From assembly GCF_001625575.1 (NCBI RefSeq), contig NZ_AUXV01000056.1, positions 717,585 through 781,584 on the forward strand: DNA of 64,000 bases. The letters are read 5' to 3'. The translations under genes and the position numbers were made by a program. Every line of letters begins with the position of its first letter. Within the stretch, counting starts at the first letter, position 1. Of this stretch, positions 37,621 to 47,036 are shown one piece after another. The notes below the pieces were generated by a model. That model searched no databases, was not told the origin of the DNA, and saw nothing but the letters and a program-made list of their open reading frames with translations. Source of the DNA: Pseudoalteromonas luteoviolacea S2607. GTDB taxonomy: Bacteria; Pseudomonadota; Gammaproteobacteria; Enterobacterales; Alteromonadaceae.

Positions 37621-38881
37621 AATCCAACATCACGTGACAAGTGCCGTAATCGCACTCTCTCTGAGCGTTACAACGTTGCATGTTAACGCCGGGGCTGATC
37701 CCATATCAGCGACTATTTTAGAGTTTGCAAACTCCAACACTTTGTTTGTAGCTGACTCGGATTTAGGTCAGATTTTTGCGTACTCTTTACCCTCAGTACC
37801 CTCCACCAAAACTTCTGAAAGTTACAATTTAGAAGGCGCAGGGACAAAAATCGCTTCGCTACTGAATGTTAGGCCCACAGCCGTTAACTAACATGACATT
37901 GCGATTCACCCAACGAGCAAAGAAGCATATATTTCTGTGTCTTATTTGAGCGCAAATCAGAAGGTATCAGCGGTCATTAAAGCAAACCAAAAAGGCGAAT
38001 TTACGAAGGTTAATCTCAATAAGTACAAGCATACGGTGAAAGCATTAACAAAAACTGCCGATGACGCTGTTAAATTTTGGCGAGATATTCCTGCGACAAC
38101 GCTAACCATTACCGATCTAGATTATGTGGATGGAACACTTTACGTTTCTAGCTTGTCCACTGGCGAGTTTGCATCAACACTTCGAAAGGTCGAGTACCCG
38201 TTTAGCGACTCAGACACCAGTTCAAATATCGAAATTTACCACACGGTTCACAATCAAACAGAAACTAGAGCGCCAATCAGGGCAATGGAAGTGATCAACT
38301 TAGACGGCGTCGAAACAGTCGTTGCCGCGTACACATGTACGCCCCTTGTGACCATCCCTACTTCAAGTTTATCTGACGGTGCACATGTTAAAGGAAAGAC
38401 CATTGCTGAGCTTGGCTATGGCAATACCCCTTTAGACGTTATTCACTTCACTGCAACAGACCATACCCAAAAACAAGAAGATTTTGTGCTGGTTATTAAC
38501 AAAGAGCGAAGTGCTGATTTAATTCGCGTTGCTGACTTAACAAAAGCAAATAAAGCTCAGGGGCTGTCGACCCCTGAGATGTGGGCAAAAGCTGGGGTCC
38601 CAACACGTCCCGTGCCTTTATCTGGCGTGCTTCAAGCTGCGGATCAAGACGCACAATTTATTGCGACATTAAAGCGCAATATAACGACGGGCGATATTGA
38701 TTTGCTCTCATTTAGAAAAGGCGCATACTTCCGCCTCAATGACTTTATCAGTGAATATAACTTTAAAGATTATCAATATTACCCAGAGCAGGAAATGTTT
38801 AGGCACTTTCAAAACCTACTTAAAACAGATGCAGGGTACCCTGAACTGACTCGTGAACTTGCAAAAGAGGCCCAAAAGTGA
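37613..38881 (+). pseudogene. Secreted protein gene interrupted by an in-frame TAA
   Basis: A single frame of 422 codons broken by one stop, TAA at 37889-37891. Both sides are in the same frame and read as one protein. The first part has a signal peptide (MFKIQHHVTSAVIALSLS to NAGADP) and beta-propeller-like strands (NTLFVADSDLGQIFAYSLPS); the second continues HDIAIHPTSKEAYISVSYLS to EAQK at 38878. Strand patterns (TLTITDLDYVDGTLYVSSLS, LDVIHFTATDH) suit a propeller. If the stop is real the product is cut to 92 residues. A sequencing error or readthrough remain possible. It ends overlapping the Ig-like gene (TGATG), so the operon order is kept. Confidence 0.75.
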
Positions 38882-39711
38882 TGAATCGTGCACTGCTATT
38901 TGCCGCTTTATTGTTTTTCTCTTCAATATCAAGTGCCATGTTATCGGCGCAATGTGGTGATATACGTAAGCAAGTGCATGTATCAGCAGTCTACCCGACT
39001 GCTGATACTCTGCCAGAAAACCTGCTGAGATTTTATATCTATTTCAATCACGCGATGCGAACGGAAAATACACACTCTCACATTTATCTGACTGACGAGT
39101 ATGGTAGGCGACTTGATGGCGTATTTCTTGAAAACAGGTTTAGCCTTTGGAGCCCGGACAGAACTCGATTAACACTGCTATTTGACCCCGGAAGAGTAAA
39201 AACGGGTTTAGTCGCACATAACACTTTAGGGCGTGCACTAGAGGCAGGTAAGACTTATAACTTAGTCATCGACGCAGGCGCACTTAATCTCACCAACTGC
39301 TCCCAAAAGTACACGAAAACCTTTAAAGCCAGTCAGGCAACTTATAGCAAACCAACTATTTCAGACTGGGTCGTCAATCAACCGCTTGCTAATTCAAAAC
39401 TACCCTTAATGATTGATTTTAAGTCACCATTGGATCACACGTCATTGGCATTTAGGATCCGAGTTAAAAACAGAGATGGTAAAACACTTGCCGGTTCCAT
39501 AGAGTTAGCGCAGCAAGAGAAACGGTGGGTGTTTACTCCCAAGCAACCTTGGCATCCAGAGGAGTCTTACATCTTGCTCATCGACCCAATCCTCGAAGAC
39601 ATTGCCGGTAACAGAATAACAGGCCTGTTTGACCAGCCTGATTTGATCGAAAGTGCCAAACAAGGGAAGTCACACTTAAAAATTCCAATCGCATTGAGTG
39701 ACGAGCCGTAG
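38881..39711 (+). CDS. Secreted Ig-like (SbsA-type) domain protein
   Basis: A 276-residue exported protein, last gene of the pirin operon. The ATG at 38881 overlaps the previous stop by one base. Signal peptide about 1-22. Two sandwich domains of SbsA/Big-like type can be seen: the first with NLLRFYIYFNHAMRTENTHS and the second with LPLMIDFKSPLDHTSLAFRI; both have the 'loss of sign, then strand' pattern typical of such domains, ending in WHPEESYILLIDP and EDIAGNRI. It likely works with the propeller-like protein upstream; no enzyme motif is seen. Confidence 0.75.
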   Translation: MNRALLFAALLFFSSISSAMLSAQCGDIRKQVHVSAVYPTADTLPENLLRFYIYFNHAMRTENTHSHIYLTDEYGRRLDGVFLENRFSLWSPDRTRLTLLFDPGRVKTGLVAHNTLGRALEAGKTYNLVIDAGALNLTNCSQKYTKTFKASQATYSKPTISDWVVNQPLANSKLPLMIDFKSPLDHTSLAFRIRVKNRDGKTLAGSIELAQQEKRWVFTPKQPWHPEESYILLIDPILEDIAGNRITGLFDQPDLIESAKQGKSHLKIPIALSDEP

Positions 39712-39795
39712 TGGACTCAACGTGGTGCATGTTTATTAACCAAGCAAAACAGCTGTCTGCCATTTGGCTCAACACACTCTAGAAGGCGCCCCTAT

Positions 39796-39945
39796 CTAGG
39801 GGCAATCAATTCGCCAAAAAGATTCAATTAAGGGCTTTAGCTCCTTTATGTCAGCATCAGCAAGATATTTAACCAACTCCCCTACTGGCTCGCCATCATA
39901 TATTGGCTCAAATTGCTCAAGATTACAAAGAGAAACAATGGGTGT
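39796..39945 (-). pseudogene. C-terminal gene fragment in a decayed intergenic region
   Basis: A minus-strand open stretch of 49 codons with good protein character (NLEQFEPIYDGEPVGELV, then YLADADIKELKPLIESFW), ending in a normal stop but starting straight after a stop with no start codon. It is probably the tail of a lost gene. Overlapping it on the plus strand, 39915-39970 is similar in DNA to 39514-39546 inside the Ig-like gene (about 27 of 32 bases around GAGAAAC..TGGGTGTTTA), which suggests a degraded partial duplication. The remaining gap to 40216 has no supported gene. Confidence 0.4.
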
Positions 39946-40216
39946 TTATTTCAAAGCACAGTGGCTAGACAATATCATAAATCAACAACACATTTGAAAC
40001 ACCCACAGCCAAACTTGAACGTCTTAAGCACAGGGAATAATCGGGGCAATAGTTTAACGCCGTTTATTGATAGTCCGATATGTCCAGCTAAACTTACAAT
40101 ATCATCGCACATTGTATGTCCATTAAAGCATGCATGTTTCTGAAAGAAACCACTTTCTCCAAGATGGGCGGATTGTAAACTGCGAACGATACGGACTCAA
40201 AAGCTAAGGAGGCTTA

Positions 40217-40630
40217 ATGACAGAAAATAAACCTGACCAACGGCATGCTCACGTCAAGCAACTGCTTAGCAAAATGGATCCTGAGGTCGCTGCAAGCTTT
40301 AGCTACAAACAACGAAAAGCCCTGCAAAAAGTCATTAATACTCGAGACTGGAATAGCCATAAAATAGACTTTAGGCCGACACTAGCTTTGCCATTTTTAC
40401 CTTGGAGTTTTTATTTTGTATTCCTCGGCGGGGTGAACAAACGTAGTTTAAGCTCTGCAGAGCGCGTTACTGCGGCCATCGCATTTTTAACTACCTTACT
40501 AATTGTTGGATTTATTTTGCTTGGTATTGTGTTTGTGATTGTCTATTTGTTTAAGTCTTGGTTAGGTATTGATTTTTTCCCTGACGAATCGCTGGGAATT
40601 TGGGACCAATTTAAAGACCTGTTTCGCTAG
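40217..40630 (+). CDS. Small membrane protein of unknown function
   Basis: A 137-residue protein with a basic, cytoplasmic N-terminus (QRHAHVKQLLSKMDPEVAAS, then SYKQRKALQKVINTR), a conserved-looking WNSHKIDFRPTLALPFLPW stretch, a short hydrophobic segment (about 58-72) and a strong transmembrane helix (about 88-112). AAGGAGG precedes the ATG. Similar proteins are common in Alteromonadales and Vibrionales but have no known role, as far as I can tell from pattern. It stands alone. Confidence 0.75.
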   Translation: MTENKPDQRHAHVKQLLSKMDPEVAASFSYKQRKALQKVINTRDWNSHKIDFRPTLALPFLPWSFYFVFLGGVNKRSLSSAERVTAAIAFLTTLLIVGFILLGIVFVIVYLFKSWLGIDFFPDESLGIWDQFKDLFR

Positions 40631-41169
40631 TAAAGCTTATAACCTGCATTGAAATAGAACTCTAATAGCATTTGTAATTGCTTCACTCGCGACTGCGTGT
40701 TTACAAGAAGGTCTCCGTCAGTGTGAGGAAAGTCGCGCTTTAATGAAACAATGAATTAGACAACTTTTCTGATATGGATACCATACGTCGAAGACGAGAA
40801 AGCTCTAAGATACCATCTTTCGAACTCGGTAAGCCCTGCATTTCAAACAAAGCTTCAAGAGTGAGAAAGTAAAATATACCCATAGTAAAAAGCTTATACA
40901 TCAATCAATTTGTACAAAAAGAGTACTAAACCAGCTTGTGAAGTGCGCCTCCCTACCTCGTTCTGCCAGCTTCAAATGTTAAATTAAAGCCAGTTTGTTT
41001 ATTTAGCGTTTAAAAACCACAAAAACGATTAACGCTATTAATATTTTAATTCATTATGCATTTATTAATATAATTGCAATTTTTAAATAAATAGTATTTT
41101 TGTTTCATTCTTGCATTAAAGACAGGATGTTAAAATCACGCTATAACCAATAATATAGAAACCAACATA
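40631..41169. other. Intergenic region with a doubtful short frame
   Basis: About 540 bases. A minus-strand frame at 40740-40883 (47 residues, MGIFYFLTLEALFEMQGLPS) has protein-like composition but no ribosome site, so it may be a gene remnant. The last 180 bases are extremely AT-rich and should hold the promoter of the large adhesin-like gene. Confidence 0.35.
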
Positions 41170-43746
41170 ATGAAAGAAATGAAAACAAACACTATCGCAA
41201 AATGGGTGGCGCTGGCCTTAGGTGTTTCTTGCTCTGTAGCTCAATCACAAGAGCTTGTTTTGAACGGCGACTTCAGCACACAAAGCCTTGCTGAGTCTGA
41301 AACTACTGTGGTGGCAGATCATTGGCTTTTCTCTGGTACAGGCCAAGCGGGTATTTTAAACCCGGCGCCACATCATTACTCTAATGAGTCTGAAGTTAAT
41401 AACATTGCTTTCGCGGGCGCAAACTCTGTTATATCACAAGACTTGGGAGCCCCATTAGATTTGAACTCTAACTATAGAGTGCGCGTAAAGCTGGGTTGGC
41501 GAGAAAATGCTGATGCATTTAACTACAAAATTGGACTGCGTATTGATAATCACACCATTGATATTACGCCAGCCACACAGCTTACTAAAGGTGCATTTAC
41601 CCAGTTAGACATCGAGTTTAAACCAGATGCTACACATCAGTATTTGGCTGACTTGAATTCTAACTTGGTTTTAACTCTAGAGAATAATGATACACAGGTA
41701 AGCTTTATAGACTTTGATGATGTATCCGTAACTATTTCAGCTAAAAACCTAGACTCAGATCAAGACCATATGCCCGACAGCTGGGAACTGAGCCATGGGT
41801 TAAACCCTTCAGATCCATTAGACGCATCAACAGATCTTGATAGTGATGGCGTCACAAACCTTAATGAATTTTTAGCAGGTACAGATCCTACTAATGCAGC
41901 AAGTTTCCCGCACATTTTCAATCATCAATTCACCGGTAACGTTGAAATAGAGAGCGCACTGAGGTTAGTCCCTCAAAATACAGCTCCAATGGTTTGTAAT
42001 ACTGAACATGAAGGTTCAATGTATTACAACAGTGTCGAACGGCTTGTATTTGTTTGCGATGGCAATATTTGGAATGAGTTTAGAGGATTACAAGGTGAAG
42101 CTGGCGTAGCTGGTCCTCAGGGTATTCAAGGCCCTCAAGGTATTCAGGGCATTTCTGGAGAAACCGGTCCAGTTGGGCCACAGGGAGATATAGGACTAAC
42201 TGGGCCTCAAGGGCCGCAGGGTGTTCAAGGTATACCTGGCACTTCTCATTGGCGAGATGGTGCATCAGCCGTGTCTACCAACGTTAAAGTAGGTGTTGGT
42301 ACCGTTTCACCGAGCGCTGCGCTTGAGGTTATTGGTAATGCAATCGCAAATGATCCAATTGAGTCAAACCACTTAGTCACCAAATCATATTCGGATGCGC
42401 AATACACAGAATTGAAGCAAAAGTACGACCATTTACTTGCTATGGTAAGCACCCTGAACAAAGATGTTTATCCAAGTGACGGTTTAAACTGTGCTGACGT
42501 ACTTGCCAATAACCCAAATGCTCAAAGCGGCTTGTATCAAATTGATGCGGATGGTCCTGGCGGTAATGTAGCTGTAGAGTATTTCTGTGATATGCAGAAT
42601 ATCGACGCTTCAAGACCTATCGTACCTGCTGATACAACGGGTAGTAACAATAATATTGCCCTTGTATACAGCAATGGTTTGCAACTTAATAATTACAGCG
42701 CAAGTGGTAATGTAAGTCCATTTAGCCCTGCTGGTGCATTTGATGGGCACGTTTACTACACAGATCCCAACACAAAAATAAATCCTGATGCCGGCAATAT
42801 TGTCACAAAAGGGATTTGGTTAGCACCAACTAATAGCAATCAATGGTTGCAGGTAGATTTTGGTAGAAAAACGGTTGTTACAGGGTTTAAAACACAGGTT
42901 TCTACCCAGCACGCTGAATTCTCTCCAAGAACCCCAAGAGAAGTCATTTTCCAAGTCTCTAATGATGGCGTGAACTTTGTAGATCATGAGCAAATTGTCA
43001 TGGACAAAGGGACAGCTCAAGTTACTTTGAATCGCGCAGCCTTTGGTACCCACTTTAGACTACACGTGACAAATACCCATGGTTCTAGTGATTATGTGCA
43101 AATCGATGAAATGGAGTACTTCGGATTTTTCGTTCAGCCAGATCCACAAGAGCCTGTAGATACGCAAATTTCAAACTGCCAAACAATCTTAGCCGAGAAT
43201 CCACAATCAACCTCTGGGTTTTATCAAATTGACCCTGACGGTACCGGCGATATTGCGCCATTCACTACATTCTGTGATATGGAACTAAAAGGGGGTGGTT
43301 GGACATTAGTTGGGATACGTTATGTGCCTAATAAGCCATATGATCACATTAATAATTTCGACGTACTATTTACTGAAGTGAATAATATCACTTCGTTTGA
43401 TGACAACTATCATTTACCAGACACGCATTGGCAGTATCTAAAGTCGAATAGTCAAGAATTGATGATGAATATGCGAAACGTGGGCGTATATGCAATTGCC
43501 GATATTGCCGCATTGCAAAACGCCAACTGTACTCCATTGGTTGATACGCTTGGTCGCGTACCAAACAAAACAGGGGAAGAGCAATTTAGACTGTTCTGGC
43601 AAGAAGTCTCTGGCTGTTCAGCTGTAGGGACTGACTATTCAATGCTTAATTATCATAATATCTATAATTATGACCCTAGTATTTATAAAGATACAAATAT
43701 AACAAGCACTGCATTTGAACAAACTAATTTTATTTATGTTAGATAA
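41170..43746 (+). CDS. Secreted protein with collagen-like, discoidin-like and fibrinogen-like domains
   Basis: An 858-residue exported protein with eukaryote-like recognition domains. Order: signal peptide (1-26); sandwich domain (27-190) resembling carbohydrate-binding modules; a calcium-binding thrombospondin-3/EF-hand-like stretch (193-245: DSDQDHMPDSWE and DLDSDGVTNLNEFLAGTDP); a collagen-like run of 17 uninterrupted Gly-X-Y triplets (306-356, GPQ and GIQ rich); a linker with VKVGVGTVSPSAALEVIGN, common in phage-tail-spike and adhesin stalks; a fibrinogen-like N-terminal motif (441-474: C, then SGLYQID and YFCDM); an F5/8 type C (discoidin) domain (about 500-652); and a second fibrinogen-like motif (670-717: SGFYQID, FCDM, GGGWTLVG) to the C-terminus. 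Such a protein would trimerise through the collagen run and bind glycans or proteins. A strong terminator follows. Confidence 0.88.
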   Translation: MKEMKTNTIAKWVALALGVSCSVAQSQELVLNGDFSTQSLAESETTVVADHWLFSGTGQAGILNPAPHHYSNESEVNNIAFAGANSVISQDLGAPLDLNSNYRVRVKLGWRENADAFNYKIGLRIDNHTIDITPATQLTKGAFTQLDIEFKPDATHQYLADLNSNLVLTLENNDTQVSFIDFDDVSVTISAKNLDSDQDHMPDSWELSHGLNPSDPLDASTDLDSDGVTNLNEFLAGTDPTNAASFPHIFNHQFTGNVEIESALRLVPQNTAPMVCNTEHEGSMYYNSVERLVFVCDGNIWNEFRGLQGEAGVAGPQGIQGPQGIQGISGETGPVGPQGDIGLTGPQGPQGVQGIPGTSHWRDGASAVSTNVKVGVGTVSPSAALEVIGNAIANDPIESNHLVTKSYSDAQYTELKQKYDHLLAMVSTLNKDVYPSDGLNCADVLANNPNAQSGLYQIDADGPGGNVAVEYFCDMQNIDASRPIVPADTTGSNNNIALVYSNGLQLNNYSASGNVSPFSPAGAFDGHVYYTDPNTKINPDAGNIVTKGIWLAPTNSNQWLQVDFGRKTVVTGFKTQVSTQHAEFSPRTPREVIFQVSNDGVNFVDHEQIVMDKGTAQVTLNRAAFGTHFRLHVTNTHGSSDYVQIDEMEYFGFFVQPDPQEPVDTQISNCQTILAENPQSTSGFYQIDPDGTGDIAPFTTFCDMELKGGGWTLVGIRYVPNKPYDHINNFDVLFTEVNNITSFDDNYHLPDTHWQYLKSNSQELMMNMRNVGVYAIADIAALQNANCTPLVDTLGRVPNKTGEEQFRLFWQEVSGCSAVGTDYSMLNYHNIYNYDPSIYKDTNITSTAFEQTNFIYVR

Positions 43747-43756
43747 CTAAAAACAG

Positions 43757-43790
43757 AGCGCAAGTTGCTAATTGCAGCTTGTGCTTTTTA
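43757..43790 (+). terminator. Strong rho-independent terminator
   Basis: A 12-bp stem, AGCGCAAGTTGC (43757-43768) and GCAGCTTGTGCT (43774-43785), with two G-U pairs and a five-base loop, then TTTT. It is 10 bases past the adhesin-like gene. Confidence 0.85.
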
Positions 43791-44063
43791 TCATAAGTTT
43801 TACTTTATCTTATTTATCCCTACCTTCTTAATACCTTCTTGGAAACCCCAATCACAGCCAATAATGCTTATAGCGCACGATAAATAGGTAAAAAAGTAAA
43901 TTTCATTCATGTGAATATTTCAATAAGGGATTAATTATTATTTAGTTTTGGTGTAAGTTGGCTAAAGTCAATTTGAAAATTAATCGCTTTGGCTTGATTG
44001 CAATTGGCCTATTAAGATGCATTTTTTGCATAGATTAAATCTGTCATTTACAGGAATTAAATA

Positions 44064-44921
44064 ATGATAAAATCTCTCTCTACATCTGCTTTTGCCACTA
44101 CGTTCTTGCTTACATCTACTATTGTTTCCGCTGCTGATACGGCAGTAATCACCTATGATGACGTATTAGATGGTGTGGACAACAACACCCATTCTTTGTC
44201 GATAGATGTGTCTTTTTCGGGTGATGTCATCGCAGGAATGGAACCATCAACCAACTCACTCCTAACAGGCAAACGCGAAGAAGCACAAAACTTATTTGAA
44301 GGAGCTGGATCACAAGCTCGCTATAATTTTGTTTATCGCGATAACTCGGGAGAAAAGTGGTTTGTAGGCGCTGAAAATGCCTCAGGTCTTATATCAGGAA
44401 CATGGTATGGCGCAAACGGAGACAAAGGTGACTTTACGGCAAACTTTAGCTGCCCGTCGCCACTACCTAGCTATTGCAGCACCTTAAATATGACCGCTGA
44501 CGCGATATTTTCTGGCTCAGGATTAAATTACTCTAGAGCTATCGATGAATCTTTTTTACAAGACTCCAACGACCCAAACAAAGGGCTTTACGTGCAATCG
44601 GATGACGGCGGTCTGCCCTTCCCAATGGGATTCAATATAGAATTTACCAAAACATTTACCTTACAGTCTTTTAAGTTTGGTACCTATAACAACGGTCAGG
44701 GAACACGCGCTACGGGCTTTACCTTTGAAGTATGGGAAAATAATGGTTGGGTCAACAAGGGCACTTTTAATTTCAATGCATTGCCTTCACAGCAATGGAT
44801 TAGACAAGAATTTTCTTTATCTGCCCCAGTAACAACGTCAAAAATTAGAATTGCCGCTACCGGAACAAGTGACTTTTATAACGGCGGACGTGTTTTAATG
44901 TGGGGCCTATCTTTCCACTAG
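44064..44921 (+). CDS. Exported protein with discoidin-like C-terminal domain
   Basis: A 285-residue exported protein; signal peptide 1-23 (cut at VSAAD), AGGA nine bases before the start. The N-terminal half contains CPSPLPSYCS, probably a disulphide. The C-terminal half (about 190-285) has the look of an F5/8 or carbohydrate-binding sandwich (FTKTFTLQSFKFGTYNNGQG, FEVWENNGWVNKG, SKIRIAATGTSDF). It is separated from the fibrinogen-like gene by a terminator and 275 AT-rich bases, so it has its own promoter, but the two may share a role in surface recognition. Confidence 0.72.
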   Translation: MIKSLSTSAFATTFLLTSTIVSAADTAVITYDDVLDGVDNNTHSLSIDVSFSGDVIAGMEPSTNSLLTGKREEAQNLFEGAGSQARYNFVYRDNSGEKWFVGAENASGLISGTWYGANGDKGDFTANFSCPSPLPSYCSTLNMTADAIFSGSGLNYSRAIDESFLQDSNDPNKGLYVQSDDGGLPFPMGFNIEFTKTFTLQSFKFGTYNNGQGTRATGFTFEVWENNGWVNKGTFNFNALPSQQWIRQEFSLSAPVTTSKIRIAATGTSDFYNGGRVLMWGLSFH

Positions 44922-45039
44922 GGTAAAGAAAATTCAATCACTCGTATGACATTAAAGTTACGGCGTGTATAGTGGTACCTACATAGACAGCATTGTCGAT
45001 GGGTGCCCACATAAATTGGTGAGACACGTACAAAAATAT

Positions 45040-45067
45040 AAGCCACAGCTAGTGCTTGGGGCTTTTT
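45040..45067 (+). terminator. Terminator downstream of the 285-residue exported protein
   Basis: AAGCCACAG (45040-45048) pairs with CTTGGGGCTT (45055-45064) with one mismatch and one wobble, followed by TTT. The rest of the 44922-45425 gap holds no supported gene. Confidence 0.55.
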
Positions 45068-45425
45068 AGAGATGTGCAATCAATATCACTGGTAACTGTA
45101 CGCGCCGCAGCCCAATTTGTATAGCTCAATGTTCTAAATAGGGCAAGTAATGCTGGGAAACCATTTAGTTAAAAGCTTTCTATCAAATAGTAAATTCCAA
45201 GTGCCTAGCAAACTATTGAACTAGAAATCTTGATATCGCAACTATCTGCATATAGCACTTCGTATATGATAGGTACGGTCAAAGCAGGAAAAGAAACTGA
45301 AATCCAGTGAACAACCTAAAATGAAAAACCCAGCGAGTAATGTGGCTTTGAAGTGGCTATAAACCATTATAATAATTTATTTTTCTTTACGTTTAAAAAC
45401 AGGCATTGACCAAAAACTATATGCA

Positions 45426-46301
45426 TCAGTCATTACAAAGGTCTTCTAGCAATTGATTTAACCAAGCGGGTGCTGATTCATGGCTGAGCAAATATACTTG
45501 CTCGGTGTACTCTAAATTTTCTGGGCACTCGGGCAATTCACATAATTGCCATTCTCTAACAATGTAATCAGGCAAATACGCCAGCGCCAACCCGCTTTTA
45601 ACGAGTTGACCAAGTACGGCATAGTCGTTAACCACCCACTTTATATTTCTGCCTACTTTTGGTGCCAGCCAACCATCACACCCAATTCCTCTTTGCTCTC
45701 CACAAAATGGGGAGGTATCAGGCGCAGCAAAGGGGTATTGAACTAGCTCTGTTAAACAGATACTTTTTTGCTTTCGCATTGGGTGGCTCTGCCCCATAGC
45801 TATTTGCATCGTTAGTTCACCGAGCTTTGTTAAGTGAATGTCATTTGGCAGCTCTTTTATAACTTCTCCTGTTACAATGGCTAGCTCCACTTCCCCTGCG
45901 AGTAATTTATGCACAGCATTTGACTCATATTGCGTATCAAAAATTAACGTAATGTGCTCATTTGAGTTAGTTTGACGTGCTAAAACGCTTGCCCATTTGA
46001 ATTGCAAAATACTCGAAGCTGCAACAACACATTTAATGGCGTTACTTCCTTGCGTTAACTGCGTTTTGGTATCTTCAGCTAAATTGATCAAAGCCACGGC
46101 TCTAGGCTGCAACATCAAACCATGTTCATTTAAACGTAACGACTTACCTACTCTGTCAAACAACTTAACTTGTAAAGAGCCTTCTAGCCGCTTTAAAGAT
46201 TTTGATAATGCACTGGGTGAGGTATCGAGGGTCTGGGCAGCCTTTTGCAAACTTTGATACTGCGCGATAACGATAAACTTATGTAAATCTGCTATTTCCA
46301 T
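45426..46301 (-). CDS. LysR family transcriptional regulator (divergent from LysE-type operon)
   Basis: A 291-residue LysR regulator. The winged helix is clear (FIVIAQYQSLQKAAQTLDTS then ALSKSLKRLEGSLQVKLFDR), followed by the effector-binding region with a cysteine-containing loop (SPFCGEQRGIGCDGW). It is divergent from a periplasmic protein and a LysE/RhtB-type exporter over a 93-base spacer, so it probably controls them, as LysR-type ArgP/LysG does for LysE. The ligand is likely a small amino-acid-like molecule, by that analogy. Confidence 0.9.
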   Translation of the reverse strand: MEIADLHKFIVIAQYQSLQKAAQTLDTSPSALSKSLKRLEGSLQVKLFDRVGKSLRLNEHGLMLQPRAVALINLAEDTKTQLTQGSNAIKCVVAASSILQFKWASVLARQTNSNEHITLIFDTQYESNAVHKLLAGEVELAIVTGEVIKELPNDIHLTKLGELTMQIAMGQSHPMRKQKSICLTELVQYPFAAPDTSPFCGEQRGIGCDGWLAPKVGRNIKWVVNDYAVLGQLVKSGLALAYLPDYIVREWQLCELPECPENLEYTEQVYLLSHESAPAWLNQLLEDLCND

Positions 46302-46394
46302 TTTGGAATCTTTAACTACAATTTAGAAACGATTTAGAACTAAAAATAGCATACTCTAGATTCCCTCTAACACTATTTATTTAGATAGCTTCCT

Positions 46395-47027
46395 ATGAAA
46401 AACGTTTTTATTGGCTTTTTACTTGTTTGCATTTGTAGCGCTGTGCGAGCGCATGACCACTCTATGGGCCTACATGGCATGGTTTTATTTTCAGTTGATG
46501 AACGCATATATGCCTCCCACCTGCCGATGCCAAGTGGAAAACATGCCGTACAATTTATTTTTGAAGCACAGCTGCCAACCCAATATAGAGCGCAATTAAT
46601 GCCTTTTTTAAAAGCGAATACGCTGGTAACCGTGCGACCAGAGACATTCTCTCTAAACAAACTTAGATCAGGCCACCTTACACAATTTTCAGGAGATATC
46701 TTTATTGGTCACTTTGAACGTACAGGTAAAATGAAATATATGGACGTCACACTTCAGGTTCAAAGCATCTTGTTAAATAAACCTGTGAGTGCATCACAGC
46801 ACAACGGACAGTTGTATACACTTGGGCTTGGCAATAACACCTGTTTACTCGTGCATAAAATTGGGAAGTCTCCGAGTTTTGATCAAATAGCAAAAGCCCA
46901 ATGTGACTATCACACTGGACAAACAAGCGAGTTAAACAGTTCAATAAATGGGCCATTTACAACATTTGAATTGACTGATTTTGTAAATGCTGAAACTCTG
47001 TACTTAGAAACCACTGATTTTAAATAA
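46395..47027 (+). CDS. Exported protein of unknown function, LysE-operon partner
   Basis: A 210-residue exported protein; signal peptide 1-19 (cut at VRAHDHS). A His-rich start of the mature part (HDHSMGLHGM) and a further H-x-PMPSGKHAV stretch might bind metal. Two cysteines (NNTCLLVH, AQCDYH) lie in the C-terminal half. I do not recognise the family. It ends nine bases before the LysE-type exporter, so they form an operon; a role as a sensor or scavenger for the exporter's substrate is possible. Ribosome site is weak. Confidence 0.7.
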   Translation: MKNVFIGFLLVCICSAVRAHDHSMGLHGMVLFSVDERIYASHLPMPSGKHAVQFIFEAQLPTQYRAQLMPFLKANTLVTVRPETFSLNKLRSGHLTQFSGDIFIGHFERTGKMKYMDVTLQVQSILLNKPVSASQHNGQLYTLGLGNNTCLLVHKIGKSPSFDQIAKAQCDYHTGQTSELNSSINGPFTTFELTDFVNAETLYLETTDFK

Positions 47028-47036
47028 GGACTCGCT

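Noticed and set aside
39913..40143. 76-codon plus-strand frame
   Set aside because: No ribosome site and composition looks non-coding; overlaps the minus-strand fragment.
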